64,000 bases of DNA from Syntrophotalea acetylenica (lineage in GTDB: Bacteria > Desulfobacterota > Desulfuromonadia > Desulfuromonadales > Syntrophotaleaceae): NCBI RefSeq assembly GCF_001888165.1, contig NZ_CP015455.1, forward strand, positions 2,970,001 to 3,034,000, written 5' to 3'. Below are positions 17,988 through 25,758 of this stretch, piece by piece. The position numbers were made by a program, and so were the translations under genes. The number at the start of each line of letters is the position of its first letter. Positions within the stretch are counted from its first letter, which is position 1. The notes below the pieces were generated by a model, which worked only from the letters and a program-made list of their open reading frames with translations, was not told where the DNA came from and did not search any database.

Positions 17988-18797
17988 ATGGCAGACAAGA
18001 AACTAGCAGGCAAGGTTGCAATTGTAACGGGATCGGGCCGTGGCATCGGCAGGGCCATCGCCATGCGGCTGGCGGCCGATGGGGCTGCCGTGGTGGTTAG
18101 CGATGTCATGGCGGACAACATGAACAAGGTTGCGGCCGAGATTGAAGCTGCCGGCGGCAAATCGCTGGCGGTTGCCTGCGATGTGACCAACGAGCAGCAA
18201 GTCAATGCCCTGGTGGAAAAGGCCGTGGCAAAATTCGGCAAGCTGGACATCATGGTGGCCAACGCCGGCATCGGCATCGTCAAGGTCGGTCTTGACCATA
18301 CCCCCGAGGATATCGACAAGCAGCTTGCAGTCAACGTGAAGGGCCTCATTCTTTGTGACAACGCCGCCGCCCGGCAGATGATCAAGCAGGGCAACAAAGG
18401 ATATCTGGGCAGCGGCGGCAAAATCATCAACTGCGCCAGCATCGCCGGTCACGCCGGGTTTGCCTTCCTGCCTGTCTACAGTGCTTCCAAGTTCGCCGTC
18501 AGGGGCTACACGCAAGCCTTTGCCAAGGAAATGGCGGAACACAAAATTACGGTCAATGCCTACTGCCCCGGCATCGTCGGTACCGATATGTGGGATCTCA
18601 TCGATGAAAAAATCGGTGCCTACACCGGTGCGGCCAAAGGGGAAACCCTCAAGGCCTATGTTAACAGCGCCATCCTTGCAAAAGAAGTCGGAAAACCGGA
18701 GCAGGTTGCCGGTTACGTATCCTTTGTCGCTTCCGATGATGGCGATTACATGACCGGCCAGTCGGTCATGATCGATGGCGGAATTATCCTGGTCTAA
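17988..18797 (+). CDS. budC: Short-chain dehydrogenase, acetoin reductase / 2,3-butanediol dehydrogenase type
   Basis: The 269-residue protein has the SDR nucleotide loop TGSGRGIGRAIA (residues about 14-25), NAG in MVANAGIG, the catalytic Ser (CASIAGHAGF), and YSASK with Tyr and Lys of the active site. The NAYCPGIVGTDMWDLIDEKI segment and overall length closely resemble meso-2,3-butanediol dehydrogenase/diacetyl-acetoin reductases, which interconvert acetoin and butanediol with NAD(H). The AcoR-type activator just downstream supports a role in acetoin/butanediol metabolism. GGAAAGGA precedes ATG 17988. An IS4 element sits only 214 bp upstream in AT-rich DNA and may have separated the gene from its original control region. 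Exact stereospecificity cannot be read from sequence. Confidence 0.82.
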   Translation: MADKKLAGKVAIVTGSGRGIGRAIAMRLAADGAAVVVSDVMADNMNKVAAEIEAAGGKSLAVACDVTNEQQVNALVEKAVAKFGKLDIMVANAGIGIVKVGLDHTPEDIDKQLAVNVKGLILCDNAAARQMIKQGNKGYLGSGGKIINCASIAGHAGFAFLPVYSASKFAVRGYTQAFAKEMAEHKITVNAYCPGIVGTDMWDLIDEKIGAYTGAAKGETLKAYVNSAILAKEVGKPEQVAGYVSFVASDDGDYMTGQSVMIDGGIILV

Positions 18798-18845
18798 ATA
18801 TTTCTCGTCTCCCCCCCTTTGCTGCTTTCGGGGCGGGGCGAGTAG

Positions 18846-18884
18846 TCCCCCTCCTCCTCTAACTGCCAATAGAGGGGAGGGGGA
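18846..18884. terminator. Strong inverted repeat after budC
   Basis: CCCCCTCCTCCTCT and AGAGGGGAGGGGG can pair around a ten-base loop with one or two mismatches. There is no T run, so this may be a stabilising 3' hairpin rather than an intrinsic terminator. Confidence 0.4.
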
Positions 18885-19060
18885 CCTCTTCCGCATCTCC
18901 AGCACAAGCAACGGGACCCTTGCACTCGATTGGGCCTGCGCATTTACTGCGAGACGGCAAAGTCAGCGGCGGGATGATGAAAATAATAATCACTGAATAT
19001 GAAATACCGATGGCAATGTCAGGTCACATCTCTGCAGAACAACGCCTTGCCAAATAGCGT

Positions 19061-19090
19061 TTGACAATAATATACCCCTAAATTTATAGT
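19061..19090 (+). promoter_or_regulatory. Candidate sigma-70 promoter of acoR
   Basis: TTGACA at 19061-19066 and TATAGT at 19085-19090 are 18 bp apart, about 80 bp upstream of the acoR start. Nothing else is recognised in the gap 18885-19171. Confidence 0.5.
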
Positions 19091-19171
19091 ACTTACATCA
19101 CGCCTTAGCCCAAAGCAAGCATCGGCAACCCCTCATGACAGGTTGTTACTGACGCGTACTTTTCGGCAGCC

Positions 19172-21187
19172 ATGACTCTCTTAAATAAAAAACATCATAT
19201 TGAGAAAGTCTACTCAGCGGTCGCCCAAACCAACTGCGCCATGACTGACTCTGTTGACGCACCGGTGCTCTGTTCCTGGCAGCGCAGCATGAATCAGCAC
19301 GGCATCGATCCCGCCGATGCAGCTCAGGTCAGAATACTTACCGAACGTGAGTTTAAGGAACAAGCGGAGGCAGCCGAGGACTTTTTGCGCATCGCACGGC
19401 CTGGAGTCAGGGATCTCTTCCATCAGGTCTCGGCCCACGGCTATTGCGCCCTGTTGTGCGATCATAACGTCACGACACTTGATTGGCTCGGTGATGATCA
19501 ACAGGTCCGGGAATGGAAGAAAGCCGGCCTCTACCTTGGCTCGATCTGGGCCGAAGAAGAAGAAGGAACCTGTGCCGTCGGTACCTGCTTAGTCGAAAAG
19601 CGACCCATAACCATCCACAAAGGCGAACACTACCGGGTCATCAACGCCGAACTAACATGCTCTGCGGCACCGATTCTCAACCCCTTTGGCGAGATGCTGG
19701 GTTTGGTTGATATTTCGGCCCTCCATTCGCCTGCCTCCAAGGATAGCCAGTATTTTGCATTGCAACTGGTCAAACAAACTGCCCGCCTCATCGAGGCGGC
19801 TTATTTTTATCACCAATTTGAAGATCAGTGGGTGTTATGTATCTGCAATAATCGAGAAATGGCCGTGGTAAACAGGACCTGCCTATTGGCCCTTGGCGGC
19901 GACGGGATCGTGCTCGCTGCCGACCAAACGGCACGGCAACAATTTGGCGGTGGAATTTACAAAACGATGATCGGCCGCGATATCGAAGACATCTTCGACA
20001 TAAAATTTGACCAATTGATCGACCTTGCTGGTAAATCAGAAATGGTATGGCCCATCCGGACCATTACCAATGGTGCCTATTACTTCGCCACGTTGCGCTC
20101 ACCTCAAGCTATTGCCCTCAAGTCGATTCAGATTCGCCCCTCCCAAAAAACCAAGGTCACGCCACCCAAGGAACTTTCCGCTGCCGAGCCCCTGAGCCTT
20201 GACCTTTTGGCCGGAGCCGACCACCGATTGAAAGAGATTGTTACCCGTATCAAGCGGGTCCTGGACAAAAACATCCCCATACTACTTAACGGTGAAACCG
20301 GTACGGGCAAGGAGGTATTCGCGCGCGCGATTCATAATGCCAGCAGTCGGGCCAACAAACCGTTTGTCGCGATCAACTGCGCGTCGATTCCCGAGTCGCT
20401 TATCGAAAGCGAACTGTTTGGTTACAAGCCAGGAGCCTTCACCGGGGCGCTCAACAAAGGCATGCAGGGCAAGATTGTGCAATCGAACGGTGGCACCTTG
20501 TTTCTCGACGAAATCGGTGATATGCCGACCAGCTTGCAGCCCCGGTTGCTGCGTGTTCTCGCAGAAAAAGAAATCACTCCCCTGGGAAGCACCAGTCCCG
20601 TACCTGTTCATTTAAATGTGATCTGCGCCACCCACCGCAACATCCAGGACATGGTGATCGAGGGTAGTTTTCGGGAAGATCTCTTCTACCGACTTAAAGG
20701 CATATCCTTTGTCCTGCCGCCGCTGCGTCAGCGAACCGACCTCGCTCAGCTTATTCAGATGGCCCTGGCGATTGAGGCAAAAACGGAAATCGGCGCGATC
20801 TCCATCGACAAGGAAGCACTGAATCTGCTGACCCGCTATGACTGGCCAGGAAATATCCGCCAGTTGCGTAACGTTTTACGCTATGCTCTGGCCATGTCCG
20901 ACGGTGACCGCATCACCTCGACCAATTTGCCCGAGGAGGTTGCGAATCAAGAACGGCCCGCTTTGCTATCGCATATTGAAACATCCGCACCTAAAAAAAT
21001 GCAGCCCGTGCCACAAAGAGAGCAGTCGTGGAGCCCGATGGAACAGGCCGAGAGAACGATTATCCTGGAGTCTTTAAAAAAGCACCAATGGCAAGTTGTT
21101 AAAGCGGCAAAAGAAATCGGCATCGGTCGATCAACCTTGTATCGAAAAATAGAAAAGTACGACATTGTGCCGCCAAACAAACGTTAA
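19172..21187 (+). CDS. acoR: Sigma-54-dependent activator, AcoR type
   Basis: The 671-residue protein has an N-terminal sensory region with a GAF domain (about 70-210; GTCAVGTCLVEKRPI, ELTCSAAPILNPFGEMLGLVDIS), a PAS-like linker (about 215-320), an AAA+ core (about 345-570) with Walker A GETGTGKE, the sigma-54-contacting loop GAFTGA, Walker [13 protein letters not shown] and the arginine finger region FREDLFYRLKGISF, and a C-terminal Fis-type helix-turn-helix (QVVKAAKEIGIGRSTLYRKI). This is the architecture of AcoR, which activates acetoin catabolism genes. It follows the acetoin reductase gene on the same strand. No cognate -24/-12 site is seen directly before budC, but one candidate lies at 14870. 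Confidence 0.88.
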   Translation: MTLLNKKHHIEKVYSAVAQTNCAMTDSVDAPVLCSWQRSMNQHGIDPADAAQVRILTEREFKEQAEAAEDFLRIARPGVRDLFHQVSAHGYCALLCDHNVTTLDWLGDDQQVREWKKAGLYLGSIWAEEEEGTCAVGTCLVEKRPITIHKGEHYRVINAELTCSAAPILNPFGEMLGLVDISALHSPASKDSQYFALQLVKQTARLIEAAYFYHQFEDQWVLCICNNREMAVVNRTCLLALGGDGIVLAADQTARQQFGGGIYKTMIGRDIEDIFDIKFDQLIDLAGKSEMVWPIRTITNGAYYFATLRSPQAIALKSIQIRPSQKTKVTPPKELSAAEPLSLDLLAGADHRLKEIVTRIKRVLDKNIPILLNGETGTGKEVFARAIHNASSRANKPFVAINCASIPESLIESELFGYKPGAFTGALNKGMQGKIVQSNGGTLFLDEIGDMPTSLQPRLLRVLAEKEITPLGSTSPVPVHLNVICATHRNIQDMVIEGSFREDLFYRLKGISFVLPPLRQRTDLAQLIQMALAIEAKTEIGAISIDKEALNLLTRYDWPGNIRQLRNVLRYALAMSDGDRITSTNLPEEVANQERPALLSHIETSAPKKMQPVPQREQSWSPMEQAERTIILESLKKHQWQVVKAAKEIGIGRSTLYRKIEKYDIVPPNKR

Positions 21188-21510
21188 CGCCCAATCACTG
21201 TCGACAAGATCTGAACCTGCAAACAATTCCGTATAAACATCCCCCCGATTATCGTCTGCAATCTATCGCCTTAAACCTCTTCTTATCGACTTACCTCCAG
21301 TTCTTGCTATCGGGACCGTCAACCTTCACCGACCGACAGCCCGTTTTTACTCAAAACAGCTGCACTGATGGCTTCATCGACCGGCCAATCACCCATTTTT
21401 TGGTTCTGGTATGAAACAGTTTCTGCTACAATCTGGCCCAAAGCATCATCTCCTTGGTAGTAACAGGTTGTTTGGCGACAACTTACCCCGTTTCAGTTGC
21501 CAATGCTTTT
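21188..21510. other. Intergenic region after acoR
   Basis: No convincing gene. The minus strand has a short open stretch (about 21319-21520, ending SAAVLSKNGLSVGEG) that could be a decayed ORF, without a start codon or family. Confidence 0.35.
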
Positions 21511-22202
21511 ATGCAATTGTTTCAAAGACTTAAAGATATTTCCAAAGCATTGCCACCGGCTGTACCGAACAGCTCGAAAAAACCCATGAGCGATCTTGTT
21601 TTTTCCCAAATAATTCCAGAAGACCGACTGCAACAATTTTTGGAAACGCAGTGTCGGATGCTCAGGCTACCCTGCGCTATCTTCAACAACAAAGGAACGA
21701 TGCTCGCCTCCGTCGGTTGGCAAGAGATCTGTACGCACTTTCATCGCCGCCATCCCGAGACCTGCGCCCTTTGCCGGGAAAGTGACGCCCACGTCGAGGC
21801 CCATATCAATAACTGCCCGAACGGGTATCTCACCTACCCCTGCCTAAACGGGTTATGGGATATTGCCATGCCGATTTTTATCGAAAACCGGCATTTTGCG
21901 ACCTTCTTCACCGGCCAGCTCTTCTACGACGACACCCCCCTGACCGCGAATTTTTCCGCGCCCAGGCAGCCCGGTACGGTTTCGACGAGAAGAAATACCT
22001 GGCAGCCCTGGATAAGGTACCGATCGTAAGCCGTGACCATATCCACAACGCCATGACCGACCTTCTCTCACTGGTAAAAATGATCACCGAAATGGGATTG
22101 GAAAACCTGCGCCTCGTTCAGGAAATACAGCAGCGCGACAAATTGGAACAGGAGGCCTCCTGTCTCCGCTTTCTGGTTAAGAACACCCGCGATTCTATCT
22201 AG
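21511..22202 (+). pseudogene. PocR-domain sensor, frameshifted and C-terminally truncated
   Basis: The first frame carries VFSQIIPEDRLQQFLETQCR, HRRHPETCALCRESDAHVEA and NRHFATFFTGQLFYDD, the PocR sensory domain (PF10114) with its metal-binding-like cysteines. At about 21940, in a run of six C, the frame breaks; the +1-base-corrected frame continues PDREFFRAQAARYGFDEKKY and HIHNAMTDLLSLVKMITEMG. It then stops at LRFLVKNTRDSI, where full-length relatives go on into PAS and kinase or AraC-type output domains. PocR domains sense small molecules such as diols. The start is uncertain (21454 TTG, 21511 or 21586 ATG). The C-run could be a true mutation, a phase-variable tract or a sequencing error. 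Confidence 0.72.
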
Positions 22203-22377
22203 CCATAAGGGCTGACAGATGAAGCGAAAAGACCTGCTCCTTGCAAATCAGTCTCAAACGGGAATTGCAAGCCTGTTTTTGGCGAGGAAACTCAAGGTTT
22301 TCGCTAAGAAATCGGGCATTTGCTTCAATCCGCCCTCATCTGTACACTGGCAAGAACGTACCGGCAGGGTTTCCCCT

Positions 22378-22623
22378 TTAGCGGTAAACTTCGTCATGAC
22401 TGCCGATATCGAGAAGCACAATCTCCTGATGGAAGAAGATCAGTGTCAGGGTGATGCGGTAACCGTAGGTCAGGCTGCCGGCATGGCAACCCGCGAGCTT
22501 GCCGGTCGGTGAATGGAGTTCCAGGTAGGATTGAAAGGGATCTTGCTGCAGGTCGGACAACACCTGGGCCAAAGGCGGTTTCAGGTCCGGATGTTTTCGC
22601 AGAAACTTACGCGCCTGACACAT
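22378..22623 (-). CDS. RelE/YafQ-like toxin, N-terminally truncated
   Basis: The 81-residue ORF contains FLRKHPDLKPPLAQVLSDLQ, GKLAGCHAGSLTYGYRITLT and the terminal EIVLLDIGSHDEVY, the core and C-terminus of RelE/YafQ-type mRNA interferases. Family members usually start about ten residues earlier with a Y-x-L-x-W strand; here that part is replaced by unrelated cysteine-rich sequence. No antitoxin gene is next to it. It probably no longer works as a TA module. The gap 22203-22377 holds nothing recognisable. Confidence 0.6.
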   Translation of the reverse strand: MCQARKFLRKHPDLKPPLAQVLSDLQQDPFQSYLELHSPTGKLAGCHAGSLTYGYRITLTLIFFHQEIVLLDIGSHDEVYR

Positions 22624-22664
22624 CTTACAGCACTTGACAGAACGGGACCGTTTCGTGACAGGTA

Positions 22665-23192
22665 CTATTTCAGTTCGTTGACTAGTTGTGAAAACTTTTT
22701 CTCAAAAAAATCGATTTCTTTTTTTGAGGTGGAATCGAATTGTTCAATGAGCAGTTTTACGTATTCTTTCCTCGCAAGTGTTAATTTCGGTTGTAGTAAA
22801 GACTTATCTTTTCTTGCTATTGCTTCATCGATATCTTTTAAGGTGATGTATTTTGCAATAATTTCAAGTAAAAAATCGAATTTTTTATTTAATTCAAATG
22901 GCTTGCAAGCACTTCCTGTGAATTGATTAAACTCCTCTTCGAGTATTTTCCAATTTTTGTGCTCAGGTGAAATCCCCTCAAATATCTCTGGAGCTACACA
23001 ATACATGTCTTTTAACGTGCCCATGCATTGAACGCATGTTGCATATCGTTGAATAGCCATATTTGTCGTTTCTTCAATCCAGCTCTCTCCTGCGATACTA
23101 AGAAATTTCGTTTCAAATTCAGACATCTCTGCATAAGAGGAGCCTGGTATCAAAACAAGTAGGCTGAAGAGGATGATAATCTTATTTTTCAT
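22665..23192 (-). CDS. Secreted protein of unknown function (175 residues)
   Basis: A signal peptide (MKNKIIILFSLLVLIPGSSYA) is followed by a helical, charged domain with cysteines at CVQCMG, MYC and SACKP that could form disulfides in the periplasm. The gene is AT-rich, unlike most of its neighbours, and lies among toxin and mobile-element remnants, suggesting horizontal transfer. ATG 23192 is chosen because the signal peptide starts there; the frame stays open upstream into an unrelated remnant. No family recognised. Confidence 0.65.
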   Translation of the reverse strand: MKNKIIILFSLLVLIPGSSYAEMSEFETKFLSIAGESWIEETTNMAIQRYATCVQCMGTLKDMYCVAPEIFEGISPEHKNWKILEEEFNQFTGSACKPFELNKKFDFLLEIIAKYITLKDIDEAIARKDKSLLQPKLTLARKEYVKLLIEQFDSTSKKEIDFFEKKFSQLVNELK

Positions 23193-23231
23193 CAATTCTA
23201 CCCTAAGGTGTATGCATGGCCAGTTGACGTT

Positions 23232-23381
23232 CCCCCGTTCCTGATGATAGGGAGCCAGTGATGCAAGGTTACAGAGCTTCATGGAAAGGCTGCTTGGCGT
23301 TCGTCCGAGCTTTGCTGCCACCGCAACAACCAAAAGGTTCCCATGACGAAGTTGACCAAACGGCAGCCCCACCACCTGTAT
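23232..23381 (-). pseudogene. N-terminal fragment of an HNH-endonuclease-family protein
   Basis: The minus strand reads GLPFGQLRHGNLLVVAVAAK, LGRTPSSLSMKLCNLASL and APYHQERG. This matches the segment that precedes the HNH domain in a widespread endonuclease family (LGRTPSAVAMKLVNFASLDP type). The nuclease domain is absent; the RAYT element begins right beside it. Confidence 0.5.
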
Positions 23382-23385
23382 GCCT

Positions 23386-24432
23386 AAGGGGACGTTCTTG
23401 AAAATTATAAAATCGTCTTTAATTTTTTTCTCAATTCCGTCCCTTCCTGAAAAATAGACTCCCCTCTGTTGGCGGCATGCGAAACAGCGGCGGGGGTATA
23501 AGCCAAGATCGGGCCAACATCGACCCCTTTTAAACCCCATTTCCTGATCGCCACATAGCAAATGACCGCTTTTGCCCCGGCAAGATTTCGATTTTTACCC
23601 GACTGACTCAGGGCTGCGGGTTCGACGCCATAATGGCTCGCGACCAGATCCATGAGCTCTCTAAGAGAGCGTTTCTCTCCGACAGGGAACTGGTCGGCAT
23701 GCCGCAAAACCCGTTCAACAAAATCTCCGCCCCCCAGAACGCGATCATCGAAAAGGCTATCGTCGTCGAGATCAGGATCGAGATCCAGGCTGGCCCGTTT
23801 ACCGCCAGCGGAGAGGTTGGCCGAAGGGGCGTCTACTCCGTCGGCGATAAAACGGGTATACTGTTGCCTGGCTGCCCTGAGGCGCTTGGCGAAAAGCGGC
23901 AGAACCTGCCTGTCGTTAATCACCGACCGAAAAGTTTTGCCCAGCAGTTCGCGATGCCCGCACCAGGGATAATCTTCAAGGGACTCAACCGATTTCACGA
24001 TGCCGGCCCGCAGCGGATTCAGGTGGATGTACCTCACCAATTCCAGAAGATAGACATCCCCGTCGCAGACAATCGATTTATACCGATTCTGAAACAGATG
24101 CCCGACACGGCCGTGCCGCAGGTTGAAAACCACGGCGTAGCCGGTCAGCAGGCGACGCATGAATTGGGAAAGCTTGGTGGCACTCGGCTGCAACAAGAGA
24201 TGAAAATGGGAATCAAGCAGCGCCCAGGCAAAGCAATCCGTCTCCGTCTCGGCCAGCAACCGTGAAAGGCGGGAGAGGAGCTCCTCGCGATCTTGATCAT
24301 CGAGAAAAATCGAACGTTTTTCAATTCCTCTGACGATGACATGGTGTAAAAGGCCGGGGAAATCTATGCGGGATTGTCTGGGCATGAGGGGAGATTACCA
24401 TAGGAATTTATATTTATCAAGAACGTCCCCTT
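23386..24432 (-). mobile_element. RAYT element, copy 1, with terminal inverted repeats
   Basis: AAGGGGACGTTCTTGA at 23386 and TCAAGAACGTCCCCTT ending at 24432 are perfect inverse copies, extending to about 24 bp with two mismatches (AAAATTATA versus ATAAATATA). The enclosed 1047 bp contain one transposase gene. The second copy at 28363-29409 has the same length and almost the same sequence. The element abuts an IS3 fragment on its right. Confidence 0.85.
23405..24385 (-). CDS. REP-associated tyrosine transposase (RAYT), copy 1
   Basis: The 326-residue protein has a Y1_Tnp domain (PF01797) at residues 1-170: DFPGLLHHVIVRGIEKRSIF, the HxH metal motif in DSHFHLLLQPS, GHLFQNRYKSIVC and the catalytic-tyrosine helix ELVRYIHLNPLRAGIV. 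The C-terminal third (SLRELMDLVASHYGVEPAAL ... AGAKAVICYVAIRKWG) resembles a DnaA-type helix-turn-helix. Such enzymes act on single-stranded palindromic ends. The gene is intact and nearly identical to copy 2; the one residue difference noticed is Ile versus Val in DVGPILAYT. Confidence 0.9.
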   Translation of the reverse strand: MPRQSRIDFPGLLHHVIVRGIEKRSIFLDDQDREELLSRLSRLLAETETDCFAWALLDSHFHLLLQPSATKLSQFMRRLLTGYAVVFNLRHGRVGHLFQNRYKSIVCDGDVYLLELVRYIHLNPLRAGIVKSVESLEDYPWCGHRELLGKTFRSVINDRQVLPLFAKRLRAARQQYTRFIADGVDAPSANLSAGGKRASLDLDPDLDDDSLFDDRVLGGGDFVERVLRHADQFPVGEKRSLRELMDLVASHYGVEPAALSQSGKNRNLAGAKAVICYVAIRKWGLKGVDVGPILAYTPAAVSHAANRGESIFQEGTELRKKLKTIL

Positions 24433-24438
24433 CGACTT

Positions 24439-24789
24439 CGCAAGCCAGCCCGGGGCCTGATTTTTCACAGTGATCGCGGCAGTCAATATGCTTCTGAGAG
24501 CCATCGGAAAATTCACCTCACCCACGGCATTTTGGCCAGCATGAGCAAAAAGGGTGATTGCTGGGACAATGCTGTCGCTGAGAGTTTTTTCCATACTCTG
24601 AAAACTGAACTGGTCCATCATTGCGACTACGAAAGCCGCGTCGAAGCCAGAGCGTCGATCTTCGAGTACATCGAAGTGTTTTACAATCGCCAGCGGCGTC
24701 ACTCCGCCAACGGAAACGAAGCTCCGCTGGTCTTTGAGGCCATGAAAAAAGCTGCGTAATCATGTGTCCGGAAAAGTGTTGACAGATCA
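24439..24789 (+). pseudogene. 3' fragment of an IS3-family element (orfB end)
   Basis: This is the last 351 bp of the IS3 element at 15945-17182, in the opposite orientation. It contains the end of OrfB (from [13 protein letters not shown] to EAMKKAA) and the terminal repeat ending TGACAGATCA. The left end begins six bases after the RAYT element; the right end joins a broken IS200 transposase. Confidence 0.92.
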
Positions 24790-25135
24790 ACCTGAGCTAC
24801 CGCATACTTTGGCGGGATCGAGATATACACATGGACGTGATCAGCGCACAAATGTCCTTCCAACACCTGACTCTCTCGTTGCCGGGCCAACTCTCGGATG
24901 ACCTCCCCAAGATGTCGCCGAATCCGACCATACAGCACCTTTCGGCGATACTTGGGTATCCAAACAACGTGGTACTTGCAGTCCCAAACCGAATGACTTA
25001 GGCTTTGGGTGTGTTTCATCGAAAGCCTCCTTCTCTGAGAACTTTGAGCGGTTCACAGACGGGAGGCTTTCATTTACTCCCGGAACTGTCAAACTTCTGA
25101 GGTCCCCCGGCAAAGCCGGGGGTTTCCTGTTGTAC
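24790..25135 (-). pseudogene. tnpA: IS200/IS605-type element, truncated
   Basis: The ORF starts MKHTQSLSHSVWDCKYHVVW at 25019 with AAGGAGG six bases upstream, and reaches the HUH motif in HLCADHVHVYISIPPKYAVAQV, where the IS3 fragment cuts it. The catalytic tyrosine is lost, so it is inactive. The hairpin CCCCCGG-CAAA-CCGGGGG-type stem at 25104-25122 and GGGAG/CTCCC repeats mark the terminal recognition end. Confidence 0.85.
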
Positions 25136-25287
25136 TCAATACCTCGATTTTAGGGACTACCCACCGCGTGCACAGGTGGTTCAAGGATTTAATTGATAAG
25201 AATCCTCCAGAAGTTGTCACGAATAATTGTGTGGGTTTGAAAGAAGTCATTATTGGGTTCAATAAGGACGGCGGCGTCTTTACCTGA
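25136..25287 (+). pseudogene. 3' end of a gene-cassette ORF, cut by IS200
   Basis: The plus strand reads THRVHRWFKDLIDKNPPEVV and TNNCVGLKEVIIGFNKDGGV, then FT and stop. It has protein-like composition, ends 12 bases before an attC site in the right orientation, and has no start because the IS200 end joins it at about 25135. The family is not recognised. Confidence 0.5.
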
Positions 25288-25299
25288 GCATCTGGCAGC

Positions 25300-25391
25300 G
25301 CTAACCAAAAGGTCAACCGGACTGGCTGCTTCCCGAAGAAGGCGCTACTAAATCGTACCGGCGCGAAGCAACCGGTTACCATCACGTTAGC
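25300..25391 (+). other. Integron attC site 1
   Basis: The 92-bp site starts GCTAACC (R'') and ends CGTTAGC (R'). Inside, GGTCAACCGG and CCGGTTACC pair as L''/L', with one unpaired C in the first arm, the extrahelical base that sets strand choice by integron integrase. The region between is itself partly self-complementary. This is a textbook attC. Confidence 0.88.
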
Positions 25392-25758
25392 GGCCATAAA
25401 ACACATGCCATTGCTACATCATATATTTCAAAAAATTGCCATTTTTTTATTCGTTGACAGTGTGTGGCTGCATAAATATTGGGGGTGTCATCGGATGGCC
25501 GACCGTTCTTTTTTTGTCCTAGGTCGTCAATTTCACATCTGCGCACGATGTACGGGTCTATTTGTGGGCTTGCCATGTTCGCTTCTACTGTTGCCATGGC
25601 GTGAAGATTTGGCTTATGTATTTGGTGTGTTCGCGTGCTTATTAGTCGCTGACGGCCTTACACAGTTCATCCGCTGGCGAGTTAGTAATAACAGACTTCG
25701 TTTCTTCACCGGTTTCGGCACAGCAGTTACTTTTTTTCCAACAGTACTATCAATCGGG

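Noticed and set aside
21319-21520. Open minus-strand stretch ending SAAVLSKNGLSVGEG
   Set aside because: No start codon, no ribosome-binding site and no recognised family; it may be chance or a remnant.
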